Assembly: GCF_040802235.1 (NCBI RefSeq)
Contig: NC_133157.1
Location: 25,127,501-25,191,500 of the forward strand
Direction of reading: 5' to 3'
Source: Manis javanica
Taxonomy: Eukaryota > Chordata > Mammalia > Pholidota > Manidae
Length of the DNA stretch: 64,000 nt
Shown here: one piece after another, positions 1-10,904 of the stretch
How the letters are laid out: each line of letters opens with the position of its first letter
How positions within the stretch are numbered: the first letter of the stretch is position 1
Position numbers and translations under genes: made by a program
Notes under the pieces: model-generated
Database searches by the model: none
What the model was told of the DNA's origin: nothing
What the model saw: only the letters and a program-made list of their open reading frames with translations

Positions 1-816
1 TAAAGATACCTCGAGACAAGTGCTGGGCATAGAAGCCACATGGCATAAATCTGCAAAGAAGTAAAAAGCTAACCTTTGCAAACAATATGGCTTCTCTCTC
101 ACTTACCAACTTTACATTTCCCTGTATGGCCCCGGAAGATGACTGGTTAGCCAGAGACGCCTAAGATTCCTCAAGGGAGGAACAACCTAAGACAGGCACA
201 GTCTCAGGGGGGCCATCAGGTGAGAATTTGGGGATCAACAGAGGTGAGGCTCAGAACCTCACCCCCCCTGCTTTGAGAGAAATCTTCTGCATCCGTGGAT
301 GTCTTGCTGCCCTTGTCTAGCCTGGATTAATACTGAGTCCATAGGCACACACCTGATCATCTGATCATCTACATTTGCCTTCTTACAGCACTAAACTATG
401 TTTTCTACCTTTATCTTGCATCTACCTACCACTTCAGCATTTTATTAAAAATAAAAATAATAATAATAATAGGAGAAATGTGGGATCAACATATAAATCA
501 AGTACAAAAATCAAACGAATATTCATATTTGACCTGATTGTTTATAGGTCATATTGCATGATCAAAACCGAAAGTTTCTGTGATGAATGCCCTTGTACTG
601 TTCACCATGTAAGAATTTATTCGCTATGTAAGAATTCGTTCACCATGTAAGAACTTGTTCGTTATGCTTCAGAAGATTGGAGACTGACGAGAATTAGGCT
701 TGAGATGGATTAATGATTGTACATTGAGCATTGACCCCCCTATACTGAATTTTATTGTTGTTAACAACCATTTGATCAATAAATATGAGAGATGCCCTCT
801 CAAAAAAAAAAAAAAA
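1..816 (+). mobile_element. Young ERV-like 3' end with poly(A) tail (retrocopy), left end outside window
   Basis: A low-divergence element ends in AATAAA (778-783) followed 18 nt later by 15 A's (802-816). A purine run, AGGAGAAA (471-478), is followed at 479 by TGTGGGATC, as a retroviral polypurine tract is followed by the TG that opens an LTR. On that reading 1-470 is ERV internal 3' sequence, 479-801 is U3 plus R, and there is no U5. The poly(A) at the end of R suggests a retroviral-type mRNA copied back by L1 machinery, as in the SINE-R part of primate SVA. No long viral frame is open. The GATCAATAAATA word recalls betaretrovirus-like (ERVK) LTRs. It could also be a lineage-specific non-LTR element; the ERV reading is inference. 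Confidence 0.6.
601..657 (+). repeat. Three 19-bp tandem repeats in the putative U3
   Basis: Units at 601-619, 620-638 and 639-657 share TTC-x-C-x-ATGTAAGAA-x-T and a fourth partial unit (TTCGTTATG) follows. Short direct repeats in U3 are often enhancer repeats in retroviral LTRs; whether these bind anything is not visible from sequence. Confidence 0.8.
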
Positions 817-1424
817 CAAACATAACAGCTTTTAGTACTATGGGAATTATCATTCCACAAAATCACTTGTTCATGCATGCAAGGATTCTCAGAATGTATC
901 AGAAGGTCAAAAGAGGTAAAATGAATGGTTCAAGGTCAAACAATAAGAAATTGACAGAACCAGAATTTAAACACAATTTTCCCTATTTCTGGTTAAAAAG
1001 TTAATATTCTACCTGGTAGTGACTAATATTTGATAGTCAAACCCCTTTTATATAGAATGTAGGTATAAAATAATTTTAAGGTACAATAACCTGTGAGTAA
1101 GATACTTTTGGAGATGTTTTGGAGCTTAAAGGGGAATTGTTTTATATCCACATAGGAAGCTCTGTTTCTGTCATTTAGGGTAGTTACAATTATTGTAAAA
1201 CAATACTGTTTTCTAAATTTGGTGATATTCTTTTTATTGAAAAATTGTTCTACACTATCAAGAAAGTCCTTTTCTATAAAGTTAGAGAAGGAAGAGAAGT
1301 TGGTACAACCATCAAAAGGGTGAATATGCTGGATGAAGTGCAATAAATAAGACTGAGCATCTGCTCTGTGGTGCGTAATAGATACAGTATCTCCCATGAT
1401 CCTTGTGGCAGCCCAGGGATGAAA
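817..1424. other. Unique AT-rich sequence
   Basis: This is the 3' flank of the poly(A) element. I see no recognisable repeat, exon or RNA gene. Confidence 0.5.
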
Positions 1425-1545
1425 ATATTTAGTGTCCTCATTTCTGTACTGAGGAAATAAGTTCAGAGGGGTTAAGTGACTTTTCAAGTCACACAACTAA
1501 CACATACAAGAAACAAGACTAAAATCCAGGTCTTTGTGATTCTAT
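1425..1545 (-). mobile_element. MIR SINE fragment
   Basis: The plus strand reads the antisense MIR core: gaggaaataag, then gaggggttaagtgactttt, caagtcacacaacta and a degenerate ccaggtcttt. About 120 bp of core is kept and both ends are lost. The following 270 bp are unassigned. Confidence 0.75.
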
Positions 1546-1814
1546 TTCTCATATATTTTCTCCTGTGGCATGTTTTTCTGTCTTTGATGAGTGGCAGAGC
1601 CCCAGACATTACCTCAAAACTGTCTGCTCCCCAGAAAACAGCCCCTATTATGGGACTTTTTCTTTGTTATATCAACAATAGTGCAAAGTTTAGGAAATCG
1701 ATTTTTAAGCTATTAAAATCTTACCATCTTAGCAATACTATTTAATTGTGTTTACATGTATTTATAATTTTAAATGATTGTAATCATACTCTACATATAA
1801 TTTTGTATCACTTA

Positions 1815-2135
1815 TTTATCCATTCTTTAAATGAATATTTTTCAAGTGTTTGCTATGTCCCAGGCATGATTCTAGGAGCGAGAACTGCAGCAGAGAACAA
1901 TGAAGTCCCTGATCTCATTGAGATTACATGTGTTGGAGGAGACAGACAGCGATATAAATAAGTAAAATATATTATATGTTCAAGATGAGAAGTGCTAAAA
2001 AGTAAAAAAAAACAGTCAAAGGGGGTGCAAGTTGAAGTGGAGGTTAGAGGTGCAGTTGAAATTTTAGATAGGTTCCAGAAAACACTTTGCTGAAAAGTTA
2101 AGACCTGAATGAAGTGAGCAAGCCCTGTGGCTATC
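1815..2135 (-). mobile_element. L2-type LINE fragment (antisense)
   Basis: It carries the antisense L2-like series: tgctatgtcccaggcatgattctagg, gagaacaatgaagtccctgatctcattgag, gacagacag, and lower down agacctgaatgaagtgagcaag. It stops abruptly where an LTR begins near 2137, which suggests the LTR inserted into or beside it. Confidence 0.65.
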
Positions 2136-2136
2136 T

Positions 2137-2640
2137 GTGGTGTGGCAGCCAGAATTCTAAAATGACTCCATGACCCCATTTGCCCCATGGTTTGATTTCC
2201 ATGTTTATGTTAAGTTATGTGGGGAAGGGATTTTGTAGAAATTAACTTTAAGGTAGGGAGCTTGTGCACATGGTCCTAACCTAGTGACAGGAGCTCCACA
2301 AAAGCAGAAGATTTTCTCCAGTTGATAACAAAAAAGGAAACTCAGATTTAAAGTGTGACAGGAACACAACACAAGGGAGCTTCTCCAATGCTGGCATGAG
2401 GGAGCTGCATGGAAATACCTCGGAGAAGCCTTGAGGAGGTGAGTGAACTATGGCCTATAGCAAGAAGATGGGACTCTCCGTCCTACTACTGCAAAGAATG
2501 GAATTCTGCCGACAACTTGAATGAACCTGGAGCAGATTCTTCCCAGAGTCCCCAGATAATAGTCCAGCTGGCCTTCACCTTGATTTCAGTGTGTGTGGAA
2601 GTGACCGAGCCAAGTGTAGAAAAGTGAGGACACAGAGGTG
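2137..2640 (+). mobile_element. ERVL-MaLR-like solo LTR
   Basis: It begins TGTGGCAGCCAGAATTCTAA and about 350 bp later has the MaLR-like run gccgacaacttga, then gccttcaccttgatttcag, ending near gtgaccgagccaagtg. The usual polyadenylation signal and 'taagccac' ending are missing, so the 3' end is probably lost. The subfamily is not assigned. Confidence 0.5.
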
Positions 2641-2649
2641 AGGGCATGG

Positions 2650-3060
2650 TTTCAGGCTTGAATTCCTAATGAGAATGGTATTTTCATTAGCTACACAATA
2701 TTCTCATGTGCATCATAATTTACTTAGGTCTTCTCCTCTAATTCTGTTACTTCAAGTCTTCTGTTATTAGATACTCCTGCAATAAATCCCTTCATACATA
2801 TAACATTTTTCCTCGGTTTGCTAATTTGTCTTTCCAAAGGTTGCTATTTAATAATAATATATGGGCCCTGATTTTTCTGGGCCCTTGAAAGCATTGAATA
2901 TTATCATTCGTTTTACTTTTCCTATTTTAACAAGTAAAAGAGTAGCAACAATTAAAATCCTTCTATGAATACTTATAAGAAGGAAGATTTTTCCCAATTT
3001 GTTCCCTCTTGGCATTTCCATTCACTGATTTTTGGAAGGAGCAATATTGCTTACTGAGTT
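2650..3060 (-). mobile_element. Old L1M ORF2 3' fragment (antisense)
   Basis: Degenerate antisense L1 ORF2 phrases appear in order: tactcctgcaataaatccc (the 'ctgcaataaacat' position), then gcattgaatattatcattcgtttta, a run equivalent to 'tgatagg...ttaatttgcat', and ttggcatttcc. Heavily decayed, with no open frame. Confidence 0.5.
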
Positions 3061-3834
3061 ACTGACAGGTGAGGCCATCAACTGAAAGAGGTTTCAGACT
3101 TGATTTGGATCATAATGTGTTCTTCTTTAGTGCCTTGCTGTCTCCAGTTCTTCACCTAAGAAATAAAGACAGAGTCTGGAATCATATCAAAACAAAATTT
3201 ATAAAGCATTTACTGAAGTACTTTTTGCATATCTTCCTATTAAACAACTACATCTAGATATTTTCTTTTAAAACAAAAAAGTGTTGTATGGTGCAAAAAA
3301 CTATTAGATTAAGTAGTCCTCTATCATCTCACTAGCATGCTCTAACTTTGAGAAGTCACTTCCCCTCTTTGTGGTATAGTTCCTGCAACAATATAATGTG
3401 GAACTTGTAATAATGTGTAGTCAATCCTTACACTCTATGAGTACCCGTGATCTTACATGATAACTGCCTACCATGTCAGACATGGAATCTGGTAAATCCT
3501 ATCTCCTCTGCATAAATATAATACATCTACATTTGACACCAAAATTAGTTGTTCCTGACCAACTGCTTCAGAAACTCCCTTGTATGGTTTCCTATTCCAT
3601 TTTCTGTCATCTCTTTAAATAATTACATCTTAGCTTATATTTTTAAGACAGAAAATTAAACCCACATGTCTTCTTGTGTTCTACCAAAAATACCATTAAT
3701 TATAGACTTATAGACATTGAAAATGTATATTTATATTACTAAAAAGCATTGCCCCAATAAATAGCCCTCTAAGAAATTTAGCCAAGGTCCAAAGGGTGAA
3801 AACACAAGTAAATGAGTGAGAAGGGTGATAATAT
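3061..3834. other. Unassigned AT-rich sequence
   Basis: No repeat or gene recognised. There may be decayed L1 here, as both flanks are L1-derived. Confidence 0.4.
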
Positions 3835-4700
3835 CACAGACCCAGAAGACATTTAAAACCTCACACATGATAAATGCTACTTTATTCCATATACATTTGA
3901 TAAAATCAATGGATGACTTTCAAGGAACAAGTTCCCAAATTGGTTCTGAAAAAACTAGAATTGAGTAGACCAGTAACCATAGATAAAATTGAACAGGTAT
4001 CAATGGGAAACCACTAAAGAAGAAATCTCATTAAATTTGCCTGTGAATTCTTTCAAACTTTCAAAGGTAAGAAAAATTACTCTGCTTTTAAAAGTGTTTC
4101 TTAACATAAAGAGCTTTGAAAAACATTCCATTCACTTTGAAGTTAGCATAATCCTAATGTCAAACCTCTAAAAGGCTACAGTGAAAGAAAACTATCGATC
4201 AATCTTTTTATTCATATAGATACAAGAATCCTAAACAAAACATTATTAAATTCTGTCAAGTAGGATAAAAACATAACACTCTGTAATTAACAAGTGGGGT
4301 ATATTCTAGGAATTCAAGGATGGTTTAACATGTTAATTGCATTAATAATTACCTGGGCTTTGATGAAATTCAACATTATTTGTGATTACAAACCTTTATA
4401 AATAGTGTAGAGAAGGAAAATTGTGTAACATGATTGAGTTTTTAAAAATCAGAATCTAACAGCAAACATCATACTTAATGGTAAAATACTAGGCATATTT
4501 ATTTAAATGTTATAGATAAGAAAGATGAAGCTAATCCTTATTGTTTTTCAATATTGGATTGGAGATCTTCATCAATAGATTAATAAAAATAAATAATAAA
4601 AATATATATTGGAAAGGAAAAAATGAAACATATTTAAGCAAATATTGTTACTATATGTAAAACTATTGAAATGATAGGACACAGACAAACATCTCAATGG
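3835..4700 (+). mobile_element. Old L1M ORF2 reverse-transcriptase region
   Basis: Read on the plus strand, the order of ORF2 landmarks is intact: ccagtgaattct-like (gcctgtgaattctttcaaac), agaaaactatcgatcaatc, tagatacaagaatcctaaacaaaac, aagtggggtatattctagga, atgcaaggttggtt-like (attcaaggatggtttaac), aaattcaacat, agcaaacatcatacttaatgg. These correspond to the fingers and palm of the L1 reverse transcriptase. Stops and indels break every frame, so it is a fossil without activity. Confidence 0.8.
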
Positions 4701-5129
4701 GATAAAAAGGGATTTTAAATTTCTAGTGAGGCATTACAGCTTAGACATTTACATTTATCTTGGTTCCCTCCAGGAATTCCAGAATAATGACAGTAAAGGA
4801 ATGACAAAATATGGACCTGAAGACAAAAAAGAGTGTCAGAAGAGACAACACAAATGGAAGATGTCAATATTTTAAAAAAAAAAAAAACCTTTGGGTAGAG
4901 AACAGAAGTTGAATGGTACCTTGGAAATGGCATACTGTTCTGTAGCATTACAACTCCCTACCCCTACACATGCTTTTAAATTAGCTTTCTAGTGTCTGAT
5001 TCCAAAACATAATTAGACAAGGATCACAAGATATATGTAGAAAGCCTCCAATATGAAAGACAGAAACCAAAGTTAACAGAGAAGAAAAGCTATAATACAA
5101 GAAGAAGGTTTAAAAATATAATTTTTTAT
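4701..5129. other. A-rich sequence between L1 relics
   Basis: Contains A-runs (for example 4872-4886) and no clear L1 or other phrase. It probably lies between two LINE fragments or is decayed LINE DNA. Confidence 0.4.
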
Positions 5130-6640
5130 AGCAATAAGACATGGTATCTATGAAGAAAAAGAATGGGACATTATAAAAAGAGACCATACAAGGAATAAGA
5201 AAGAACTGCTGGAAGATGATATGATAGCTACAATAAAGCATCTAGTAAACATTGGAAGGTGTCCAAGTGTAAAAAGTCTAGAATATCTTCTAGAAAACAG
5301 AAAAAGCCAATGATAGAAAATGGGAACTTATATATGAGAAATTAGAGGATTAATTCAAGAGGTCTAACCAACAGGAGTTCCAGAAACAAAGAGTGAAAAA
5401 GTATATTTGTCTGAAAGAAACAGCCAGAGAACAGAGAAGAACTACTGAAGAAATAATACAACTTTACTAAAACTAATAGACACAAATTTACTTAAAGGCT
5501 GTTCCTATCAATCAACCCACATAATGGGAAAGAGCTTACAAGTACATCATGAAATTTCAGAGCTTACTTAAGAATAAAGAAAAGATTCTGAACGCTTCCA
5601 GAAAGCAAGACAAAAACACAAAAGATCAAGGATCAAAACAGCTTTGGACTTTGCAACAACACCAGGGCTGCTACAAACAATGGAGAAAAATGCCCTTAAT
5701 ATTCTGAGGGAAAAATGGTTTTCAACCTAGACTATGTATACAAATTATCAATCAGATGTGAGGGTAAAAAAATAAAATATACTTTTAGACATATCAGTTC
5801 TCAAAATAAAGTGGTTCTATGTGCCCTTTCTCAGTATTATGCTAAAGTTATGTCCTATAACAAAATTAAAGAAAAGGATGAAATGAGTATTTTCCCAAAT
5901 CGGGGCTGAAACACAGGGGAGCTGCAAAGGGAATTCCAAAATAGCAGGGAGAGGAAGTCCTGTGATACTTGTGCAGCAGGTGTAAATATCAACTAGGTGA
6001 GATTGGAGCAAGATGGTGGAGATATTATTTAAAAAGAAAATTACAGATCACCTAAAGTATTTAATCTATTAAGAGTTTTTCACTGTGGTAGTGATTTGTG
6101 TAAGCAAACTCCAAAATGAGGTAATTATTAACTCCAGGGAAAACAAAAATCTGAACCAGAAAGAAGATCTAAACTATGTACATTACCTACTAGGCTGTGA
6201 ATAATATGTATTTAATAATGATAGAGAGAATATAATTTTAGCCCCAAATTATGATATATCTACATAGAAAGGATGCTCAAAGGAGAATTAGAATGCATCT
6301 ATAGGGACAGGGTGGCGAGGGGGAAATGTGGAAGGAGAGCTAAGTCTTCCTCTCACCTAGTAGGAAATTGAGAATTAATATGTGAAATTAAAAAATCAAG
6401 AAGCATATATAAGTTAGAAACATAAAATTAAATAAATTAAATATCAGAAGGAGCCATTAAAAAATCTGAGCATGATTAACTTTGGGCAGTAAAATTGGAA
6501 AGGGAAGAGACACAGGGAAGAGAAATGCTGTTTTTTGCTAAAAATCCTTGTTGTCCTAGAGGAACTTTAAAATAATGCATATGTATTATTTTGCTACAAA
6601 GTAAAATAGTCAAAAGATATGAACTGGAAAATCGAAATAA
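5130..6640 (+). mobile_element. HAL1/L1 ORF1-like relic
   Basis: Sense-strand landmarks typical of HAL1 (the half-L1 derived from ORF1) are present in order: gaagaaataatacaactttac, tcatgaaatttcagagc, aataaagaaaagattctgaacgcttcc, a run equivalent to 'ttctgagggaaaaatggttttcaacctaga', and caaattatcaatcagatgtgagg. 6060-6640 is less clear but continues the A-rich style and probably belongs to the 3' part. All frames are broken. Confidence 0.65.
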
Positions 6641-7165
6641 ATTTGGAATATTAATCAGCATACAAAAAGGTGCACAACTTCAATAAATAATCAAGTATTC
6701 AAATTTAAGCAAGAAAATGTTTTGCACTTATTGGCAATTTACAAAATTTATACAGAATTAGTAAAATGCAGAGAAATGAGCACTCATAAAATGCTGGTAG
6801 AAGTATACAAATTAACCCATTTCTGAAGGGAAAAATGGAAATTCATATCAAAATTTGAAACATGATTCTTTGACCTAGCAAATATGCTTCATGAGAAAAC
6901 TTCAAAAATACGTACAGAAAGACATTTATTAAAGCATTGCTTATAATAGCAAAATATGGGAACAAACTAAACAGGCACTCTATAGATCATCTTTAAAACT
7001 AAGGAGAACATTTATAAAATAGGAACTATGCACAATTAAAATATGTAGACTCACACTTATTGTCATGGAAAGATGTTGGCAATATACCAAACTGTATGAA
7101 AAATGCAGGTAACAATCAGGCAATACCTCAATATTAAAATTCATTATAATTCATTTTAGTTTCTA
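6641..7165 (+). mobile_element. L1M/HAL1 3' terminal fragment
   Basis: It shows the old L1 3' series: gctggtagaagtatacaaatt, atttctgaaggg, tctttgacctagcaaatatgc, aagcattgcttataatagc, then a 'gcaaaatatgggaacaaac' run and tcatggaaagatgttggc. Sense orientation, possibly the 3' end of the same insertion as 5130-6640. Confidence 0.75.
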
Positions 7166-7879
7166 GAAGTCACATTCTTCCTCCATTATTTGTTCTTTTA
7201 AAAGATTTTTTTAAACTATTCTGTTTATTTCAGTACAGTAACTTCAGAATTTTCTCAATGTCTCAAGCTATAATATGAGATGCCATTCACCCCAAAACTA
7301 GCTGTCTATCCATCTATCAATCCATCTATCCACCCATGCTAACACAGATACATCCATCTTTCTACCTGTGAACCTATCTACTTACTAAAGAGTGTGGGAT
7401 TATGTCTGAGTAGCGAGATGAAAAAGAGATACTTGCTGTTTCCTAACTTCTACATTGTCTTAATTTTTCTTTTCACAATGGAAAAAATGACCTATTTTTG
7501 GAATCCTCTCCAAAAACAAAATTATTTCCATTTAACAAAATAAAGTGAAACACAATGGGTATTTTAAAAAGTGGTTTATGCAAGAACAGTGACTCATCTT
7601 AGATCAGTCCGATTACACTGGCCATTTTTCAATGAGCAGAGGGAGAGGCTGAAGATAGCAGAAGAGATCCATATAGCTAAGCAATTGAATCCCCCACGAC
7701 GAATAAGAATGTGAGCAAGGAGCGAGCGGGAGTCCAATGGCTGGTCTTCAACAGGAGTGCATAGCTTCTGTGACAGAAAAGGGTGAGAGGTAAACACACA
7801 GAAGTTGAGAGTGAGAAGTTAGGATGGAAGAGGAAGATGAAATAAATGCTGAGAAGTGAGCCACATGAGCAACTTTGAA
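7166..7879. other. Unique sequence with a short TCTA/TCCA-rich patch
   Basis: 7301-7345 is a degenerate (ATCC/ATCT) tetranucleotide run. Otherwise no repeat or gene recognised. Confidence 0.5.
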
Positions 7880-8303
7880 AATCTTTTTTGTTACACTGAG
7901 AGCAGGGACACATTAAAAAAATTTTTTCTTCTTTAATATAGAAGACATTCATGTTCCACATAGATGATTTGGGAAATAGAGGAAAGTATTAAGAAGAAAA
8001 TCAAAATTACCTGTATGTCTGACTTTCTCTCCATATATTCTGAGCATTTCTCTGTCTTTAATTTTCATTTAAAACATAATTTAATATTCATAAATGATTC
8101 CATTATATTTGTTCTAACCATCCCTTTATTCTTAGATAATTATATTATATTTTAAAAATTTATACTAAGTATTTTTAGGACTATCCTTTTATAAAGTTCT
8201 TATACAGCTAATACTGTTCAGAATACATTTTTTACAAGAATTACTGGGTCAAAGGGTATAAACTATTTTAGGCATTGTAATATATCTAGTTTAATTGGTT
8301 TTC
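7880..8303 (-). mobile_element. Old L1M/HAL1 3' fragment, left half (antisense)
   Basis: Antisense old L1 phrases: aagtattaagaagaaaatcaaaa, aatgattccattatatttg, ttctaaccatccctttatt, attactgggtcaaagggtata. The copy is cut at 8303 by a younger L1 and resumes at 10326. The last 12 bases (8292-8303) are the target site duplicated by that insertion. Confidence 0.75.
8292..8303. repeat. Target-site duplication, left copy
   Basis: TAATTGGTTTTC, identical to 10314-10325. It lies directly before the poly-T that starts the antisense L1, as L1 target-primed reverse transcription produces. Confidence 0.85.
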
Positions 8304-10313
8304 TTTTTTTTTTTTTTATTAAGGTCTCATTGATATACACTCTTATGGAGGTTTCACATGAAAAACAATGTGGTTATTACATTCACTCTATTATCGAGTC
8401 CCTGGCCAAACCCCATTGCAGTCACGGTTCATCAGAGTTGTAAGAGGCCACAAAGTAACTACTTGTCTTTGTGCTACACTGTCTTCCCCATGATCCCCCC
8501 ATACCGTGTGTGCCAATCGTAATACTCCTCAGTCCCCTTCTTCCTCCCTCCCCCACCCCTCCCCTTTAGTAACCGTTAGTCCCTTCTTGGAGTTTGTGAG
8601 TCTGCTGCTGTTTTGTTACTTTAGTTTTGCTTTGTTGTTACACTCCACAAATAAGGGAAATCATTTGGTATTTGTCTTTCTCTGCCTGACTTATTTCACT
8701 GAGCATAATACCCTCTAACTGCATCCATGTTGTTGCAAATGGTAGGATCTGTCTCTTTCTTATGGCTGAATATGGAAGTATTCCATTGTGTATAGGTACC
8801 ACATCTTCTTTATCCATTCATCTACTGATGGACACTTAGGTTGCTTCCATGTCTTGGCTATTGTAAATAGTGCTGCTATAAACATAGGGGTGTATACACC
8901 TTTTTGAATCTGAGAACTTGTATTCTTTGGGTAAATTCCTAGGAGTCAAATTTCCAGGTCAAGTGGTATTTCTATTTTTAGTTTTTTTGAGGAACCTCCA
9001 TATTGCTTTCCACATTGGTTGAACTAGTTTACATTCCCACTAACAGTGTAGGAGGGTCCCCCTTTCTCTGCATCCTTGTCAGCACTTGTTCTTAGTTTTG
9101 TTGATGCTGCCCATCCTTACTGGTATGAGGTGATATCTTTTTGTGGTTTTAATTTGCATTTCCCTGATAATTAGCTATGTGGAGCATCTTTTCATGTGCC
9201 TGTTGACCATCTGAATTTCTTCTTTGGAGAAGTCTCTGTTCATATCCTCTACCCATTGTTTAATAGGGTTATTTGCTTTTTGCTAGTTGAGGCATGAGAG
9301 TGCTTTATATATTTTGGATGTTAACCTCTTATTTGGTAGGTCAATTATACACATATTCTTCCATTTTGTAGGATGCCTTTTTGTTCTGCTGATGGTGTCC
9401 TTTGCTGTACAGAAGCTTTTAGCTTGATGTAGTCCCATTTGTTCATTTTTTATTTTGTTTCCCTTGCCCGAGGAGATGCATTCAGAAAAAAGCTGCTTAT
9501 GTTTATATTCAGGAGATTTTTTCCTTTGTAGTCTTCCAAGTGTTTTATGGTTTCATGACTTTGGTTCAGGTCTTTGACCCATTTTGAGTTTGCTTTTTTG
9601 TATGGGGTTAGACAATAATCCAGTTTCATTCTCTTGCATGTAGATGTCCAGTTTTGCCAACACCAGTTGTGGAAGAGGCTGTCATTTACTCATTGTATGT
9701 CCATGGCTCCTTTATCATATATTAATTGACCAGGTTTATATCTGGGCTCTCTAGTCTATTCCATTGGTCTATGGGTCTGTTCTTGTGCCAGTAACAAATT
9801 GTCTTGTTTATTGTGGCTTTGTAATATAGCTTGAAGTCAGTGAGCATAATTCCCTCAGCTTTATTCTTCCTTCTTAGTATTGTTTTGGTCATTTAGGGTC
9901 TTTTGTGGTTCCATATGAATTTTAGAACCATTTGTTCTACTTTGTTGAAGAATGCTGTTGGTATTTTGATAGGGATTGCATCAAATCTGTAGATTGCTTT
10001 TGGCAGCAAGGCCATTTTGACAATATTAATTCCTCCTATCCATGAGAATGGGATGTATTTCCATTTATTGGTATCTTCTTTAATTTCTCTTATGAGTGTC
10101 TTGCAGTTTTCAGGGAATAGGTCTTTCACTTCCTTTGTTAAGTTTATTCCTAGGTATTTTATTCTCTGATGCAATTGTGAATGGAATTGTTTTCCTGATT
10201 TCTCTTTCTGTTAGTTTTGTTAGTATATAGGAATTCAATAGATTTCTGTGTATTAATTTTGTATCTTGCAACTTTCTGAATTCAGATATTAGATCTAGTA
10301 GTTTTGAAATGTC
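8304..10313 (-). mobile_element. Young 5'-truncated L1 (lineage-specific subfamily)
   Basis: About 2.0 kb of L1 in antisense. It starts with poly-T (8304-8317), passes through a G-rich-on-minus 3' UTR (8318 to about 8700) and continues into the C-terminal half of ORF2 (for example tattccattgtgtata, tatccattcatctactgatgg, tgctataaacataggggtg). It is flanked by 12-bp duplications and sits inside an older L1M. It is far less diverged than the other L1s here. Its 3' UTR shares cagtcac, catcag, gtaaga and actacttgtctt blocks with the L1 tail at 32771-33020. Confidence 0.9.
8700..10313 (-). pseudogene. L1 ORF2 C-terminal remnant, broken
   Basis: Minus-strand translation gives ORF2 text in several frames. 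The clearest piece (9893-10174) reads [16 protein letters not shown], then [19 protein letters not shown] and FIWNHKRP, the conserved stretch after the reverse-transcriptase palm. The endonuclease and most of the reverse transcriptase are absent through 5' truncation, and frameshifts and stops separate the segments. It cannot make an active protein. The ORF2 stop was not located exactly. Confidence 0.8.
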
Positions 10314-10325
10314 TAATTGGTTTTC
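10314..10325. repeat. Target-site duplication, right copy
   Basis: TAATTGGTTTTC, a perfect match to 8292-8303. It marks the 5'-truncation edge of the young L1. Confidence 0.85.
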
Positions 10326-10660
10326 AAGAAATTTATACCTATTTGTACTCCAAACCAGGGGTCCATCTGAAGATACCTTTGCTAACATAGGTCATTTTTA
10401 AGACCTTTATTAATTTGATAACCTAAAATTAACTGTTATTTTGGCTTTCTTTAATTGCCAGTAAGGATGCAATTGTATGTTTTCATTGTCATTTGTATTT
10501 CTTCTACTCTTCCTTTACATACTGAGGGATTTTTTAATTATATCTTAAATGCTATCTCTGGGGTAGTAATGCAAATTCCATTATTTAACCTTAACTAGTC
10601 TGCTTGTAATCTCTTCTGTGTATGTATGGTTCAAGTGTCAACCAGATATCTGGATAGACT
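10326..10660 (-). mobile_element. Old L1M/HAL1 3' fragment, right half (antisense)
   Basis: Continuation of 7880-8303: aagaaatttatacctatttgtactcc corresponds to the L1M 'caatttacactccc' site, then aattgccagtaaggatgca and tcatttgtatttcttct. Joining it to the left half across one duplication copy restores the L1M order. Confidence 0.7.
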
Positions 10661-10849
10661 TTTGCAAAGAACTTAGGATTTCCCTCTCTGGTTCTTTCCT
10701 TTCCTGTATCCTAACCCTCATTTGCTGGCACTTATGGTTGCCCTGAACTCTGTGTACTGGTTGTTTAAGGAAGACCAATTCCAGCTTTTATATCTGCATT
10801 TTAGCCAACCTGAAAAGTGCAGTCCAGGGCTTTCCTTCTAGCCAAAAAC

Positions 10850-10852
<3 letters not shown>

Positions 10853-10898
<46 letters not shown>
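10853..10898. repeat. (AC)23 microsatellite
   Basis: Uninterrupted dinucleotide run, followed by a G-run (10899-10904). A short open frame across it with His-Thr repeats is an artefact. Confidence 0.95.
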
Positions 10899-10901
<3 letters not shown>

Positions 10902-10904
10902 GGG

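Noticed and set aside
1-816. L1 3' UTR as the origin of the first element
   Set aside because: It shares no block with the two young L1 3' UTRs here, and the polypurine-TG junction and AATAAA spacing fit an LTR better; kept open as an alternative.
1023-1496. 157-codon minus frame
   Set aside because: Runs into a MIR SINE and has no domain; chance open frame.
1853-2188. 111-codon minus frame
   Set aside because: Spans an L2-type fragment and the LTR start.
10110-10388. 92-codon minus-strand frame
   Set aside because: It joins the 3' flank (old L1M) to young L1 ORF2 text across the insertion edge, so it is not a gene.
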